A stretch of DNA of 64,000 nt from Dolomitihabitans soli (lineage in GTDB: Bacteria; Actinomycetota; Actinomycetes; Streptosporangiales; Streptosporangiaceae). Under the pieces are notes generated by a model. The model was given only the letters and a program-made list of their open reading frames with translations. It did no database searches and was not told where the DNA came from. The position numbers and the translations under genes are program-made. Shown in pieces: positions 17,054-25,712 of the stretch. Location of the stretch: assembly GCF_022213955.1 (NCBI RefSeq), contig NZ_JAKNTW010000011.1, positions 284,958 to 348,957 on the forward strand. Reading direction: 5' to 3'. Each line of letters begins with the position of its first letter. Within the stretch, counting starts at the first letter, position 1.

Positions 17054-17943
17054 CGCACCACACTCCAGGCCAGGATTCCGGCACCGCGCATAGACGCGCG
17101 GATTCCCAGCGCCCCCCGCGAGATGGGCGGCGGCTCCCGGAGCGACAGCCGGGCCGCCAGCCCCTTCGCCAGCGGATCCAGGAGCCGTTCCCCCGCGCCG
17201 GCCAGGCCGCCGCCGATCACGATGAGCTCGGGGTCGAGCAGGAGCGTGCACGTGGCCAGACCTGTCGCCAGCGCCTCGATCGCCTCGTTCACCACCCGCT
17301 TCGCATGGTCGTCGCCCTGATCGGCGCGGGCGAGGACGTCTTCCGTCCGCAGGCGGCCCTTGCCGTAGCGGCGGACGATCGAGGCGGCCGAGGCGTAGGT
17401 CTCCAGGCATCCGTGTTGCCCGCACGAGCAGGGCTCCCCATTTGGACGGACCGGGATGTGGCCCGCCTCTCCCGCATGGCCGCCGGCGCCGGCGTACGGC
17501 CGGCCCTCCAGAATCATCGCGCCCGCGATGCCCGTACCGATCGCCAGGAACAGGAAGTTCCGCGCGTGCGCCCCGGCGCCGTAGACGTTCTCGGCGAGGC
17601 CGCCCGCCCGCACGTCGTGCCCGAGGGCCACCGGAATGCCCAGCCTCTCGCCGAGCATCGCGGAGATGGGCGCGTCCCGCCAGCCGAGGTTCGCCGCCCG
17701 GGAGGCGACGCCCGCCTTCTCGTCCACCAGGCCGGGAACGGCCACACCGGCCGCCGACGGCGGCACGGGCGCCTGCGCCGCCAGATCCGCCGCGAAGTCG
17801 CCGAGCCTGTTCAGCACGTGCTCCGGCCCTCGCTCGCGTCCGGTCGGGCGTTGCTCGAAGGCCTCCACATCGCCGTCACGGGTGACGAGTGCCCCCTTCA
17901 TCGCCGTCCCGCCCACGTCCACAGCGATCACATGGCTTGTCAT
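17050..17943 (-). CDS. ROK-family sugar kinase (probable N-acetylglucosamine/glucose kinase)
   Basis: 297 residues. ATP-binding N-terminus VIAVDVGGTAMKGALV, catalytic/ROK region GHIPV.. and the zinc site CSCGQHGCLE typical of bacterial ROK kinases. Pairing with nagA argues for phosphorylation of GlcNAc (or ManNAc) at O-6, which supplies the NagA substrate; other hexoses cannot be excluded. It is the first gene of the minus-strand run and has about 60 bp of leader before remnant DNA; no strong promoter motif was seen. Confidence 0.88.
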   Translation of the reverse strand: MTSHVIAVDVGGTAMKGALVTRDGDVEAFEQRPTGRERGPEHVLNRLGDFAADLAAQAPVPPSAAGVAVPGLVDEKAGVASRAANLGWRDAPISAMLGERLGIPVALGHDVRAGGLAENVYGAGAHARNFLFLAIGTGIAGAMILEGRPYAGAGGHAGEAGHIPVRPNGEPCSCGQHGCLETYASAASIVRRYGKGRLRTEDVLARADQGDDHAKRVVNEAIEALATGLATCTLLLDPELIVIGGGLAGAGERLLDPLAKGLAARLSLREPPPISRGALGIRASMRGAGILAWSVVR

Positions 17944-18371
17944 GCGCCGATCGTAGGTCCTGCCGATGATCTCGTCCGTCCGGGGTAATGACCTTGCGGG
18001 GCCACGCGGCTATCCCATCGAACCTCCAAATTCGGTCTGCGCACAGATGCGACCCCCAGCTATAGATGGCGGTTCCCATCTCTATCTGGCGGATGACCAA
18101 GGTAAATGTCGTTGTCGTGGGTGAGCCGAGGTTCGGGACGACCCGACCGGCCGCACTCGCCAATCAGCTGTCACCGCGTACGTTCTTTCATGCTGCTGCG
18201 CGTCGGCCGAGTCATCGCGGGAGGGTTCGCGCTACTGCTGCCGGCTCCCGCCGCCTTTCCGCTGAACAGCCTTTTCAGGAAAGCCATTGAGCTGAAGCGC
18301 GGCCGACAGCTCCGCTTCCCACAACGCCAGGTTGGCGAGCTGGTCAAGACAACCCAACCTGGGGCCACAGG
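17944..18371. other. 428-bp intergenic/remnant stretch
   Basis: Holds the presumed promoter of the ROK-nagA pair near 17944-18010 and short frames on both strands with no recognisable domain. No palindrome resembling the 15902-15919 operator was found here, so this end may be regulated separately. Confidence 0.4.
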
Positions 18372-18660
18372 AGAATCCAAGGCGAGTTGGCGCGCCTGGG
18401 CTACCCGATCGCGGCCCTACGGTATGGGAAATCCGCCACGCGGCCGGTATCGATCCGGCGCCCCGCCAGGCCGGCCCGACCTGGCGGCAGCTCCTGACCG
18501 CACAAGCCCACGCGATCATCGCCTGCGACTTCCTCGTGGTCCAGACGCCGCTACTCAAACGGCTGTATGTGCTGGTCCTCATCGAGCACGGCACCCGGCG
18601 ACCGCACCTGGCCGGCGTGACCGCGCACCCGACCGGGGCATGGACGGTGCAGCAAGGGGC
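18372..18660 (+). pseudogene. IS integrase remnant (internal part, frameshifted)
   Basis: Pieces of the same rve-fold transposase as at 826-1335. One frame gives GELARLGYPIAA (~18375-18412); after a shift the next gives TVWEIRHAAGIDPAPRQAG, then HAIIACDFLVVQTPLLKRLY with the first catalytic Asp (CDF), and ends RPHLAGVTAHPTGAWTVQQ at 18658, after which similarity stops. About 60 bp are nearly identical to 859-917. Confidence 0.65.
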
Positions 18661-18754
18661 GCGCGCCTCGCTGCCTCAAGTTGCCCAACGGCGACCTTCG
18701 TATCCGCCGCGCTGACTACAACCGTTGGCTTACAGCCCTGGAGGAAGCCGCCTG

Positions 18755-20164
18755 ATGAGGGATCTCACATACGACGTACGTGTCTACAAGACGGAGATCT
18801 ACCGAGGGCAGAAGGCGACGACGTACTACGTCCGGTGGAAGGTCGGTGGGAAGTTGTGGCGTAAGCCGTTCCGGAACGCCGCTCAGGCCGACACCTACAG
18901 GGGAGAAATTCAGTCCGCCGCCCGCAGAGGGGATGCCTTCAGCCTTGTCACGGGCGAGCCCGTCTCGTGGGGCCGCGCCGAGCAACTTTCCATGAGTTGG
19001 TACGAATTCGCCTGCAAGTTCGCTGACATGAAATGGAAAGGCGTGTCCGCGAAATACCGTCAGGACATTGCACGAGCGCTGACCGCTGCCACGCCGGCCA
19101 TGCTGGGCAACGAGCGAGGCAAGCCGGATGACCTCACGCTTCGTACGGCTATGCGTCGATGGGCCTTCAACACGAAGCAACGGGCCGAAGCGCCCGACGA
19201 CATGGCCGTAGCGCTCCGCTGGCTGGCAGCGAACACCAAACCTGTTTCCGCGCTCGAAGAGGCCGCGACCGTACGGGAATTCCTGGACGTAGCTACTTCT
19301 CTGCTTAACGGCAAGCGGGCAGCCACGAGCACAGTCCTGCGTAACAAAACGATCCTGCAAAGCGCCCTGGACTACGCCATTGAGCTGAAGCTTTTGACGG
19401 TGAATCCCGTCAAGAATCTCAAGTGGAAGGCACCCAAAACCGCATACGAGGTGGACCGACGTAGCGTCGTGAACCACACCCAAGCGCGAGCATTGCTGAA
19501 AGCTGTGGGAGAGCAGCCACGTAGCGGCCCCAGGCTCGTGGCGTTCTTCGCGGTCATGTACTACGCCGGACTACGCCCGGAGGAGGTGGTCAACCTGCGA
19601 GGCCACAACGTCACTCTCCCGGACCTCGTGCAGAACGAGGAGACCAGCGAGTGGGAGGAGCCCGAGGACGCCTGGGGGGAACTGCACTTCACCACCGCCG
19701 CCCCGTTCGCCGGCCGTGAGTGGACCGACGACGGCGCACTTCGCGAGGTACGCGCGCTCAAGCATCGCCCGGATGGGCACCCCCGCACCGTGCCCTGTCC
19801 GCCCGCGCTGACAAGGATTCTCCGCGCCCATCTGGCCGCTACGTACGGCAAGGGTCCAGACGGGCAACTGTTCTGGGGCGAGCAGGGCGGAGAACTACCG
19901 AGCATCACCTACCGGCGAGCCTGGAAGCAGGCACGCAGGAACGTCTTCACCGATCAGGAGTATGCCTCGCTGCTGGTCAAGCGGGTCTACGACCTTCGCC
20001 ACGCGTGCGTCTCCACGTGGCTCAACGCGGGAGTGCCCGCCACCCAGGTCGCCGAGTGGGCCGGCCACAGCGTGGAAGTCCTCTTGCGGATCTATGCCAA
20101 ATGCATCGTCGGCCAAGACGAAGCGGCCAAGCGACGCATCTCGGACGCGCTCGCCGAGGAGTGA
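18755..20164 (+). CDS. int: tyrosine-type site-specific integrase
   Basis: 469 residues from ATG 18755 (GGAGGAA 8 nt upstream). N-terminal arm-type/SAM-like domain, then the catalytic domain with Arg in YYAGLRPEEV (~278), His/Arg in YDLRHACVSTWL (~418), His in WAGHS (~440) and the nucleophile Tyr in LRIYAKC (~450). Typical of integrases of actinomycete integrative elements and prophages. The gene ends 146 bp from half of a tRNA-Arg gene, the expected position of its att site. No xis, replication or transfer genes are nearby, so this is the stub of an element whose other end is lost. Confidence 0.9.
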   Translation: MRDLTYDVRVYKTEIYRGQKATTYYVRWKVGGKLWRKPFRNAAQADTYRGEIQSAARRGDAFSLVTGEPVSWGRAEQLSMSWYEFACKFADMKWKGVSAKYRQDIARALTAATPAMLGNERGKPDDLTLRTAMRRWAFNTKQRAEAPDDMAVALRWLAANTKPVSALEEAATVREFLDVATSLLNGKRAATSTVLRNKTILQSALDYAIELKLLTVNPVKNLKWKAPKTAYEVDRRSVVNHTQARALLKAVGEQPRSGPRLVAFFAVMYYAGLRPEEVVNLRGHNVTLPDLVQNEETSEWEEPEDAWGELHFTTAAPFAGREWTDDGALREVRALKHRPDGHPRTVPCPPALTRILRAHLAATYGKGPDGQLFWGEQGGELPSITYRRAWKQARRNVFTDQEYASLLVKRVYDLRHACVSTWLNAGVPATQVAEWAGHSVEVLLRIYAKCIVGQDEAAKRRISDALAEE

Positions 20165-20310
20165 TCCGGAACATGCCCGGAATCTTGCGCACGTATTTGG
20201 CACGATCACCCGGAGTCCGCCAGCGCTAGCCGTACACAACCGGACATACGACAAGAGCCCCGGACCGCATCGCTGCTGGTCAGGGACTCATTCTTGCTGG
20301 TCAGACGTAG

Positions 20311-20352
20311 CGCGCCCTGCAGGATTCGAACCTGCGACCGTCGGATTAGAAG
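20311..20352 (-). other. att site: 3' half of a tRNA-Arg(TCT) gene
   Basis: On the minus strand the sequence runs from an anticodon loop CTTCTAA through the variable region, a perfect T arm (GCAGG / TTCGAAT / CCTGC) and the acceptor strand AGGGCGC plus discriminator G. The 5' side of the anticodon stem does not pair (TCTTG instead of TCGGA) and no D arm follows, so this is only the 3' half. Integrases of this type recombine within the anticodon-to-3' segment of tRNA genes; the half tRNA is therefore the att junction beside int. Confidence 0.75.
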
Positions 20353-20981
20353 CAAGATCCTTAAGTGCCGCGCTGTGCCGCTGGGTGATGGTTCGTGATA
20401 CCTCAGCGCGTTTTGTGTGTCAGGCGGTTCCGGGTCCTGACGGCGTGTGACGGGGCGTACGAGCACGCACCGAGCACGGCTACAGTGCATCTAACCGGGC
20501 CAGCTTGTAGGACTCGAATGCTCGACTTGTGCGTGACAACCCGCAACCCGTGGCCGATATGCGCACCATTAGCGCCACCGCCTGAGCGATAACTTGAACC
20601 AACTTGCCGCCAGGATACCTGCCTGTCGAACGAACCGTAAGGTCAGACACGGTAGCTGCATCCATAGGAGCGCTGTACGCACCGCCCTCGGCGGGCCACC
20701 CCGGCCCGGCGACCGGGTCCGCGTCAACGGCGTCAACGGAGGGGTCGAGGGTGTGGTGTTCTAACGCAACTCCCAGAACGTCTGACTGCGCCCCGGCGAC
20801 GCCGGCTACCGCTTCCAGCGAGGCTTCGGCGGAACCGTGATCACCTCGCATCTGCTGTTCGGCGACGCCAGGAAGGACGAGGGACCGCTGGTGGCGGGCG
20901 TGACTGGAGGAGCTGAACACCCAGTGATCGGCGCGGGACGGCAGCCCCGCGCCCGCTTGGAAGGGGCGGGCGCGGCGCCGT
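20353..20981. other. 629-bp stretch with remnants only
   Basis: No gene can be supported. A plus-strand frame at ~20800-20990 (GYRFQRGFGGTVITSHLLFG..) looks like worn coding sequence without start. The region lies outside the integrase att site and upstream of nothing on the plus strand. Confidence 0.4.
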
Positions 20982-21989
20982 CTACACGATGGGGCCGCTC
21001 CAGCGGTGGGCGGCGTACCGGTAGACCTCGGCCGCCTCCCCGTCGAAGTACGCCGAGACGCTCGCGTCGTACAGGCCGTCGCCGTCGGTGTCGGACACGC
21101 CCATCGTGACACCGTTGAGATACCCGGTACGGCTGTTGCCCGCGTACTGCGTCAGCCACGAGGACCCGAGCCAGCCCGCTCTGGCGAACGAGGAGTCCAC
21201 GCCGACGGGCCGGTCCTCGCGAGGGCCCGTCAGCAGCATCGCGAACGGGGATCCCGCCACCCGTTCGAGGCTCTCGCCGCCGGGGTAGCCGAACAGGTCG
21301 ATCGCGGGCGCGAGCGGCTGGTTGAAGGTCATCCCCTGGCAGCCGACGTTGTCGCCCAGCCTCCCGACGCTGGTCAGCACACCCGCCGCGGGCAGGACGG
21401 CGCCGTCGTACACGGCGACGAAGCCGTAGTCGCGGTCCCGGTCGCGGAGGTCGTCGAAGTCGTAGTGGCCGATGGCCTCCTTGCCGACGTACAGGCCGTG
21501 CGGGGCCGCGCCTTCGGAGTAGCCGGGGACGAAGACCCACTTGCCGAGCGCGCCCATCGGGGCCTCGACGTCCAGCATGCAGCGGCCTGCCGTCGCGACG
21601 AGGTTGCGGTACGCGGTCTGCACGGACGTGCCGGTGCACCAGTGGGGCGCGCCGTCGCTGCCGATGAAGAACACCTTGCCCAGGGTCGTGGGCGCGTCCC
21701 CCACGGGCTGGGCCGTCCCCTCCACCGGCGGGACGGAGTACGTGGGCCCGCTGGGGACGACGTCCGTGGCCAGGCGCTCCCCCGCGAGCCCGGTCCACAC
21801 GTCGTACGGCGTGGCGTTCCTCAGGTTGGCGGCCCCGTCGGCCAACCAGAACCTGGCGACCTCCTGGGCGTCGGCCATCGTGTACGCCAGCCGCACCTTC
21901 ACCACGTTCGCGGCCTGGGCCGGCGCGGTGACGGCGGTGGATGCCAGCACGCTCAGGCCGATACCTAACGCGATCAGCGCACGTCTCAA
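20982..21989 (-). CDS. secreted trypsin-fold protein with degenerate active site
   Basis: About 335 residues. Residues 1-27 form a Sec signal (ALIALGIGLSVLASTAVTAP). The mature protein resembles V8/Glu-specific S1 peptidases: Cys pair HWCTG/TAGRC, an Asp in RDYGFVAVY (187) and a late GWLGSSWL. But the catalytic-His block reads NLVATAGRC where active enzymes have TAAHC, so His is Arg136, and no GxSGGP is present. It is probably a non-catalytic exported binding protein. TTG 21989 is preferred because AGGAG sits 6 nt upstream; ATG 22010 would add seven residues without an SD. Confidence 0.75.
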   Translation of the reverse strand: MRRALIALGIGLSVLASTAVTAPAQAANVVKVRLAYTMADAQEVARFWLADGAANLRNATPYDVWTGLAGERLATDVVPSGPTYSVPPVEGTAQPVGDAPTTLGKVFFIGSDGAPHWCTGTSVQTAYRNLVATAGRCMLDVEAPMGALGKWVFVPGYSEGAAPHGLYVGKEAIGHYDFDDLRDRDRDYGFVAVYDGAVLPAAGVLTSVGRLGDNVGCQGMTFNQPLAPAIDLFGYPGGESLERVAGSPFAMLLTGPREDRPVGVDSSFARAGWLGSSWLTQYAGNSRTGYLNGVTMGVSDTDGDGLYDASVSAYFDGEAAEVYRYAAHRWSGPIV

Positions 21990-22010
21990 GTCGATCTCCT
22001 GTCCAGTCAT

Positions 22011-22350
22011 GGGACGCCGTCCGCGCCCCCTGTCGGGCGAACAGCAAGATCATAACTCAAAGACCTGCCAGTTTTAGATCACATGTTCGATACAAAGAGC
22101 ATGTGAGTGTCAAGAACCCGGCCGCCCTTCGCGGCCTGTGCGCAATCGTTGGACCAGCCCTGCGGGTGAGGCCAGGCCCGGCGGCTCACGATGCCCGGCT
22201 GGACGACGCCCTGCTGCGCGCGTGACCGACGCGCTGGCGACCACACACAAGCAGATCGGAAGAATGACCGGTACGTTCTCTTCGAAGATCTAGGACTGGT
22301 ACGAGATCGTTCCGTAGATTTGGCATGATTGGTGGCCGCCAGCTTCGACT
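22011..22350. other. 340-bp gap with an inverted repeat
   Basis: Contains the imperfectly spaced inverted repeat TCACATG (22079-22085)/CATGTGA (22100-22106), a candidate operator between divergent genes. A 40-codon frame from GTG 22104 to 22225 (MSVKNPAALRGLCAIVGPAL..) begins in the right arm; it has no recognised domain and no SD. Confidence 0.4.
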
Positions 22351-22390
22351 GGCTCCCATTTCGGCCATCCGGTACATCGAAATGGGAGCC
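22351..22390 (+). promoter_or_regulatory. perfect 13-bp hairpin enclosing the SD of the next gene
   Basis: GGCTCCCATTTCG (22351-22363) is repeated inverted as CGAAATGGGAGCC (22378-22390), with a 14-nt loop. The right arm contains GGGAG, the ribosome binding site of the ATG at 22393, so in mRNA the SD would be locked in a 13-bp stem. It may be a translational switch, an RNA-protein site or, as DNA, an operator. Confidence 0.7.
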
Positions 22391-22392
22391 TC

Positions 22393-22959
22393 ATGACAGA
22401 CCATGACAAATTCGACCAGTGGTCGTATTTGGAGGAGCGAGGCCTGGCGGGCACGTTCACGTGCTCGTGGGTCGAGGCGCCCGACTACCGCGCGGTGGTG
22501 ACCAGGCTGCAGGCGGAGGAGGAGATGCTCTCCTGCGACCTGAACCAGGCACGACGATGGCGCCACCCCCTTTCCCAGGAGGACGTCATCTGGGTCGCCG
22601 GTCAGAGCCCTGGCTGGGTGAAGATCTTCACCTTGTCCGGATCGTCCATGTGGTGGGCTCTCAACTCGCTCCCGCAACCGGGCGGCCGGGCCTTCTACCT
22701 CTCATACGACAAGGAAATCGGACGCGTGAGCGATCCGGTCTATGTCAGCGAGGGCAGTTGGCAGGACATCCCCGAGGATTACTGGAATCCCTCCATGGAG
22801 GAGGGCGCCCACCTCGTCGGTTCCTCGAGGATCGCCAAGCGGATGAACCTGTTCCTCGCCGTGATGGGGTACACGACCGGCAGGTTCATCGACGACACCT
22901 GGTTCAGCACACCAGGGCTGCTCTGCCGCATCCCGGACGGGACGTGGCCCCATGAGTGA
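22393..22959 (+). CDS. DUF6461-like hypothetical protein
   Basis: 188 residues, intracellular, no membrane segment. The beginning (DQWSYLEERGLAGTFTCSWV) and end (NLFLAVMGYTTGRFIDDTW) follow the pattern of DUF6461-type actinobacterial proteins, which have no known function and often lie in clusters next to polymorphic-toxin or defence genes. A wrecked relative lies at 5350-5640, and a second DUF6461-like N-terminus begins in the overlap at 22952. The ATG has GGGAG 4 nt upstream within the hairpin arm. Confidence 0.6.
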   Translation: MTDHDKFDQWSYLEERGLAGTFTCSWVEAPDYRAVVTRLQAEEEMLSCDLNQARRWRHPLSQEDVIWVAGQSPGWVKIFTLSGSSMWWALNSLPQPGGRAFYLSYDKEIGRVSDPVYVSEGSWQDIPEDYWNPSMEEGAHLVGSSRIAKRMNLFLAVMGYTTGRFIDDTWFSTPGLLCRIPDGTWPHE

Positions 22960-23038
22960 CCAGTGAGAGTTCCTGCTCGGCGCCGGCCTGGGACGCGGAT
23001 TCACCGGCACCTGGGTCGAATCGGGCGACGCCGAAGCC

Positions 23039-24058
23039 GTGGCCGCCCTGCTCGGCGCCGATCACAGCCCGATACAAGTCGGCCATCACGAACCGTCATC
23101 ACTTGCCGACGAACACATGCAGAGCGGACATCTGCCTGGAAACGTGCAGGGCGTGACGATCGAAGACCCGCTCCATTTGTTAGGACGCCTGCGGCTGGGC
23201 CGGGAGGAATACTGCCAGCGCCTCCTGACCATGCTGATCCTGGGCGGGCCCTATCCCCGTTGGAATAGCCGTACCCGGCCATCGCCCCAGGGTGCTCGAT
23301 TCCTGCGGTCGCTGGATGAGCTGTCGTTCGGCCGGAGCGAGTGGAGCGGGCAGCCGCTGTTCGTGGACGAGTTCGAGTTGCCCCCGCGGCACGACGACGA
23401 GCAGGGTGGGGCACCCGACTACGCCGTGCTGTGGAACGAACGGCTATGGATGATCGAGCTGAAGACAGAGAGTTCGAGCCACCGGCGAGACCAACTCGCC
23501 GGATACTACACGCTTGCCGGCCATCATTATTCGGGCCTCACTGTGGATCTCACGTACCTCACACCACCACTCACCTTCACGCCGCCGACCAGCCGGAACG
23601 GCACCCGGTTCGCACACGTCAACTGGACGCAGATCTTCCCGCTGCTGGAAGAGGCCTGGGGCGCGGGCACAGATGCGGAACTGCGCGCCCTCACGATGTT
23701 GCTGACGGCATTGGAGAGCATCGGATCCAACTGGTTCGACTGGCGGACGCAGCGGGTCGGCGTATCAAGAGATCAACATCTGGCGGTCGAAGACGCGGCG
23801 ATGACCATGGTTGAGGCCACCGCTCGTGACGGACGACAGCGAGCGGTGGACCATCCGGCGGCGGACCTGAACCAACTGCAGCGTCTCCGCCTGGCCCTAC
23901 GTCAGACCATCTGCACCGGTCCGGAACAGTCCCCTCTACGCCACGTACTGCCCTGGCTCTGGAGCGCCACGACCAGCGGTGGCAATGCACTATCGGCCTC
24001 CGGCCGAGACACGGGGTTCGAACTTCGCCTTTCCCGATATCAAAAGCCAGTGTGCTGA
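23039..24058 (+). CDS. PD-(D/E)XK nuclease-like protein
   Basis: 339 residues from GTG 23039; the true start may be later (ATG 23117 or GTG ~23152). Core motif: Asp127 in APDYAVLW, then Glu140-x-Lys142 in WMIELKTE and a following Gln/Tyr (DQLAGYY), the pattern of PD-(D/E)XK restriction-like nucleases. Hydrophobic beta strands flank the motif as expected. The same frame extends upstream: ATG 22952 overlaps the end of the DUF6461-like gene, reads MSDQ and then a TGA, followed by FLLGAGLGRGFTGTWVESGD, a second DUF6461-like start. So either two genes were fused by deletion, or a nonsense mutation shortened a longer protein. A DNA-cleaving defence role is plausible but inferred. Confidence 0.6.
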   Translation: MAALLGADHSPIQVGHHEPSSLADEHMQSGHLPGNVQGVTIEDPLHLLGRLRLGREEYCQRLLTMLILGGPYPRWNSRTRPSPQGARFLRSLDELSFGRSEWSGQPLFVDEFELPPRHDDEQGGAPDYAVLWNERLWMIELKTESSSHRRDQLAGYYTLAGHHYSGLTVDLTYLTPPLTFTPPTSRNGTRFAHVNWTQIFPLLEEAWGAGTDAELRALTMLLTALESIGSNWFDWRTQRVGVSRDQHLAVEDAAMTMVEATARDGRQRAVDHPAADLNQLQRLRLALRQTICTGPEQSPLRHVLPWLWSATTSGGNALSASGRDTGFELRLSRYQKPVC

Positions 24059-24274
24059 CTGGAGCCGAACTCGCGAGCCACCGACGCGACCGCCCGCTCG
24101 CCCTCCCGCACCATGCGGACGACTGCCGTCTCTATGCCACCTCAACCGAGAAGATCGCGAAGTGTCACTGGAGTACTAGACCGCTGCTCACTCAGTACCA
24201 CTGGTAGAAAATCCCCGGCGCGGCCGGAGCTGCGCTCGTCACCGGAACGTAACCAGAATGGCAGGTGACACCGG

Positions 24275-24484
24275 TTGAACTGCGTAGCTGGAAATCCCTT
24301 GGGCGAAGTCCAGGCCGCGCTCAACAACAGCCCGCTGGCCGATGTGGGATGGACGGTTTGGGTCGAGGTTGTCGCGGCCGTGGCCAGCCTCGCGGCGGTC
24401 CTCCTGGCCGTGATCACGATCCGGGTCACTGCCAGGCAAGCAGCAGAGACCCAGGAAGCGATGCGCCTAGGAACTGTTTCTTAG
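24275..24484 (+). pseudogene. small membrane protein truncated by the IS5-type element
   Basis: A frame from TTG 24275 encodes one hydrophobic helix (VEVVAAVASLAAVLLAVITI) followed by RVTARQAAETQEAMRL, after which it enters the IS end at 24471 and stops. The pattern of one helix plus a charged amphipathic stretch is common in actinomycete small membrane proteins. 3' part lost. Confidence 0.45.
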
Positions 24485-25379
24485 ATCTCCTGACAGTAGG
24501 TGTCTGACTTGTCACGCTTGGCGTATGGGTCGTGGTGACTTAACGAACGCCGAATGGGAACGGCTGGCGCCCCTGCTACCTACGGGTGGGATGCGAGGTG
24601 GCCGGTGGAACGATCACCGGATGGTGATCAACGGAGTGCTGTATCGGGCGCGTACCGGTTGGCCTTGGCGTGATCTGCCTGAGCGGTTCGGTTCCTGGGT
24701 GACCGTCTACAAGCGGCATCGCCGCTGGTCAGCCGATGGCACGTGGCACCGCCTACTGACTGCCGTCCAGGCCGCCACCGATGCCGAGGGCCGCGTGGAC
24801 TGGGACATCTCGGTGGACTCCACCACCACCCGGGCACATCAGCACGCGGCGGGTGCACCTCGCAACGCCCCACCGCCGGCCCAGCCGGAAAAGGGGGAAC
24901 CAGCGGGGACAAAGCAGGACGATCCGGCGCCGAGGAGTCTGGCGGGCCGGTTGGCGGAGGTGGTCAGGCCGGGGAATGCCTAGGCCGCTCCCGCGGCGGC
25001 TTCACCACCAAGATCCACCTGTCCGCCGATGGCCGGTGCCGTCCGCTGTCGCTGGTGCTGACGCCTGGACAGCGCGGCGACAGCCCGCAACTGCGCACGG
25101 TGCTGGAAGGCATCCGGGTGCCGCGTCCCGGGCCTGGCCGCCCCCGGACCAGGCCCGACAGCCTGGCCGCCGATAAGGCATACAGCTCTCATGCCAACCG
25201 GCGCTACCTGCGCCGCCGTGGCATCCGGCACACCATCCCGGAGAAACGGGACCAGCGGGCCAACCGCCGCCGGCGCGGCTCGGCCGGAGGCCGTCCACCC
25301 GGCTTCGATCCCGAACGCTACAAGAAACGCAACGTCGTCGAACGGGCGATCAATCGCCTGAAGAACTTCCGGGCCGTGG
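24471..25379 (+). mobile_element. IS5-family (IS427-like) element, right end truncated
   Basis: The left end GAACTGTTTCTTAGATCTCC starts right after CTAG (24467-24470), a target preferred by this group. Transposase homology stops at about 25379 (KNFRAV), before the usual C-terminus, and no inverted copy of the left end was found to 25700, so the right end has been deleted. Confidence 0.6.
24525..25379 (+). pseudogene. IS5-family transposase in two frames, 3' truncated
   Basis: Frame 1 (24525-24983) has the N-terminal region MGRGDLTNAEWERLAPLLP and the first catalytic Asp in DISVDSTTTR. A -1 shift near 24930-24980 enters the second frame: LGRSRGGFTTKIHLSADG, Asp in LAADKAYSSHANRRYL and Glu in NVVERAINRLKNFRAV. 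Many IS427-group elements make transposase by programmed -1 frameshifting, so the shift itself may be natural; loss of the C-terminus after 25379 is not. Confidence 0.7.
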
Positions 25380-25575
25380 GTGAGGTCGACTCGGGGCGAC
25401 GTCCGGGGACACCACGACCATGCCATATCTGTAGTCAATTGAGGACTGTTAGTAGTCACCGATATTGGCTCTACTCGGCTGTGCCCCGGTCCGGTCGCTG
25501 GCGGAAGGGCTTTCGCGCCGACCTGGCCGGACGCATCCCCAGTCCCGGCGGGTGACCGGGCTTGAGCGGCAGTCG

Positions 25576-25630
25576 AACGGCCAGTCACGATAAGGAGCCC
25601 GGTGGGCGCCTCCTAGCGTGACTGGCCGTT
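25576..25630. repeat. 14-bp perfect inverted repeat with GC-rich inner stem
   Basis: AACGGCCAGTCACG (25576-25589) and CGTGACTGGCCGTT (25617-25630) enclose 27 nt with further pairing (GGAG/CTCC). It sits 83 bp before the Tn3 tnpA remnant and could be a terminator, a resolvase or regulatory site of that transposon, or an IS end. Confidence 0.5.
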
Positions 25631-25712
25631 CCGATGCGGGCGGAACATGTTTCTGTAATGTTTTCGGTGGCTCTGGTTTGGTTACCGGCAGGTCGGTCCT
25701 ACTTTGCGGCGT

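Noticed and set aside
20311..20390. A complete tRNA-Arg gene
   Set aside because: Only the 3' half folds; the 5' anticodon stem, D arm and acceptor strand are absent.
22104..22225. 40-codon frame as a gene
   Set aside because: No SD, no domain, and it starts inside an inverted repeat; kept only as a note in the gap entry.
25420..25460. Right inverted repeat of the IS5-type element (GGACTGTTAG)
   Set aside because: The match to the left end is too short and imperfect, and transposase homology already stops at ~25379.
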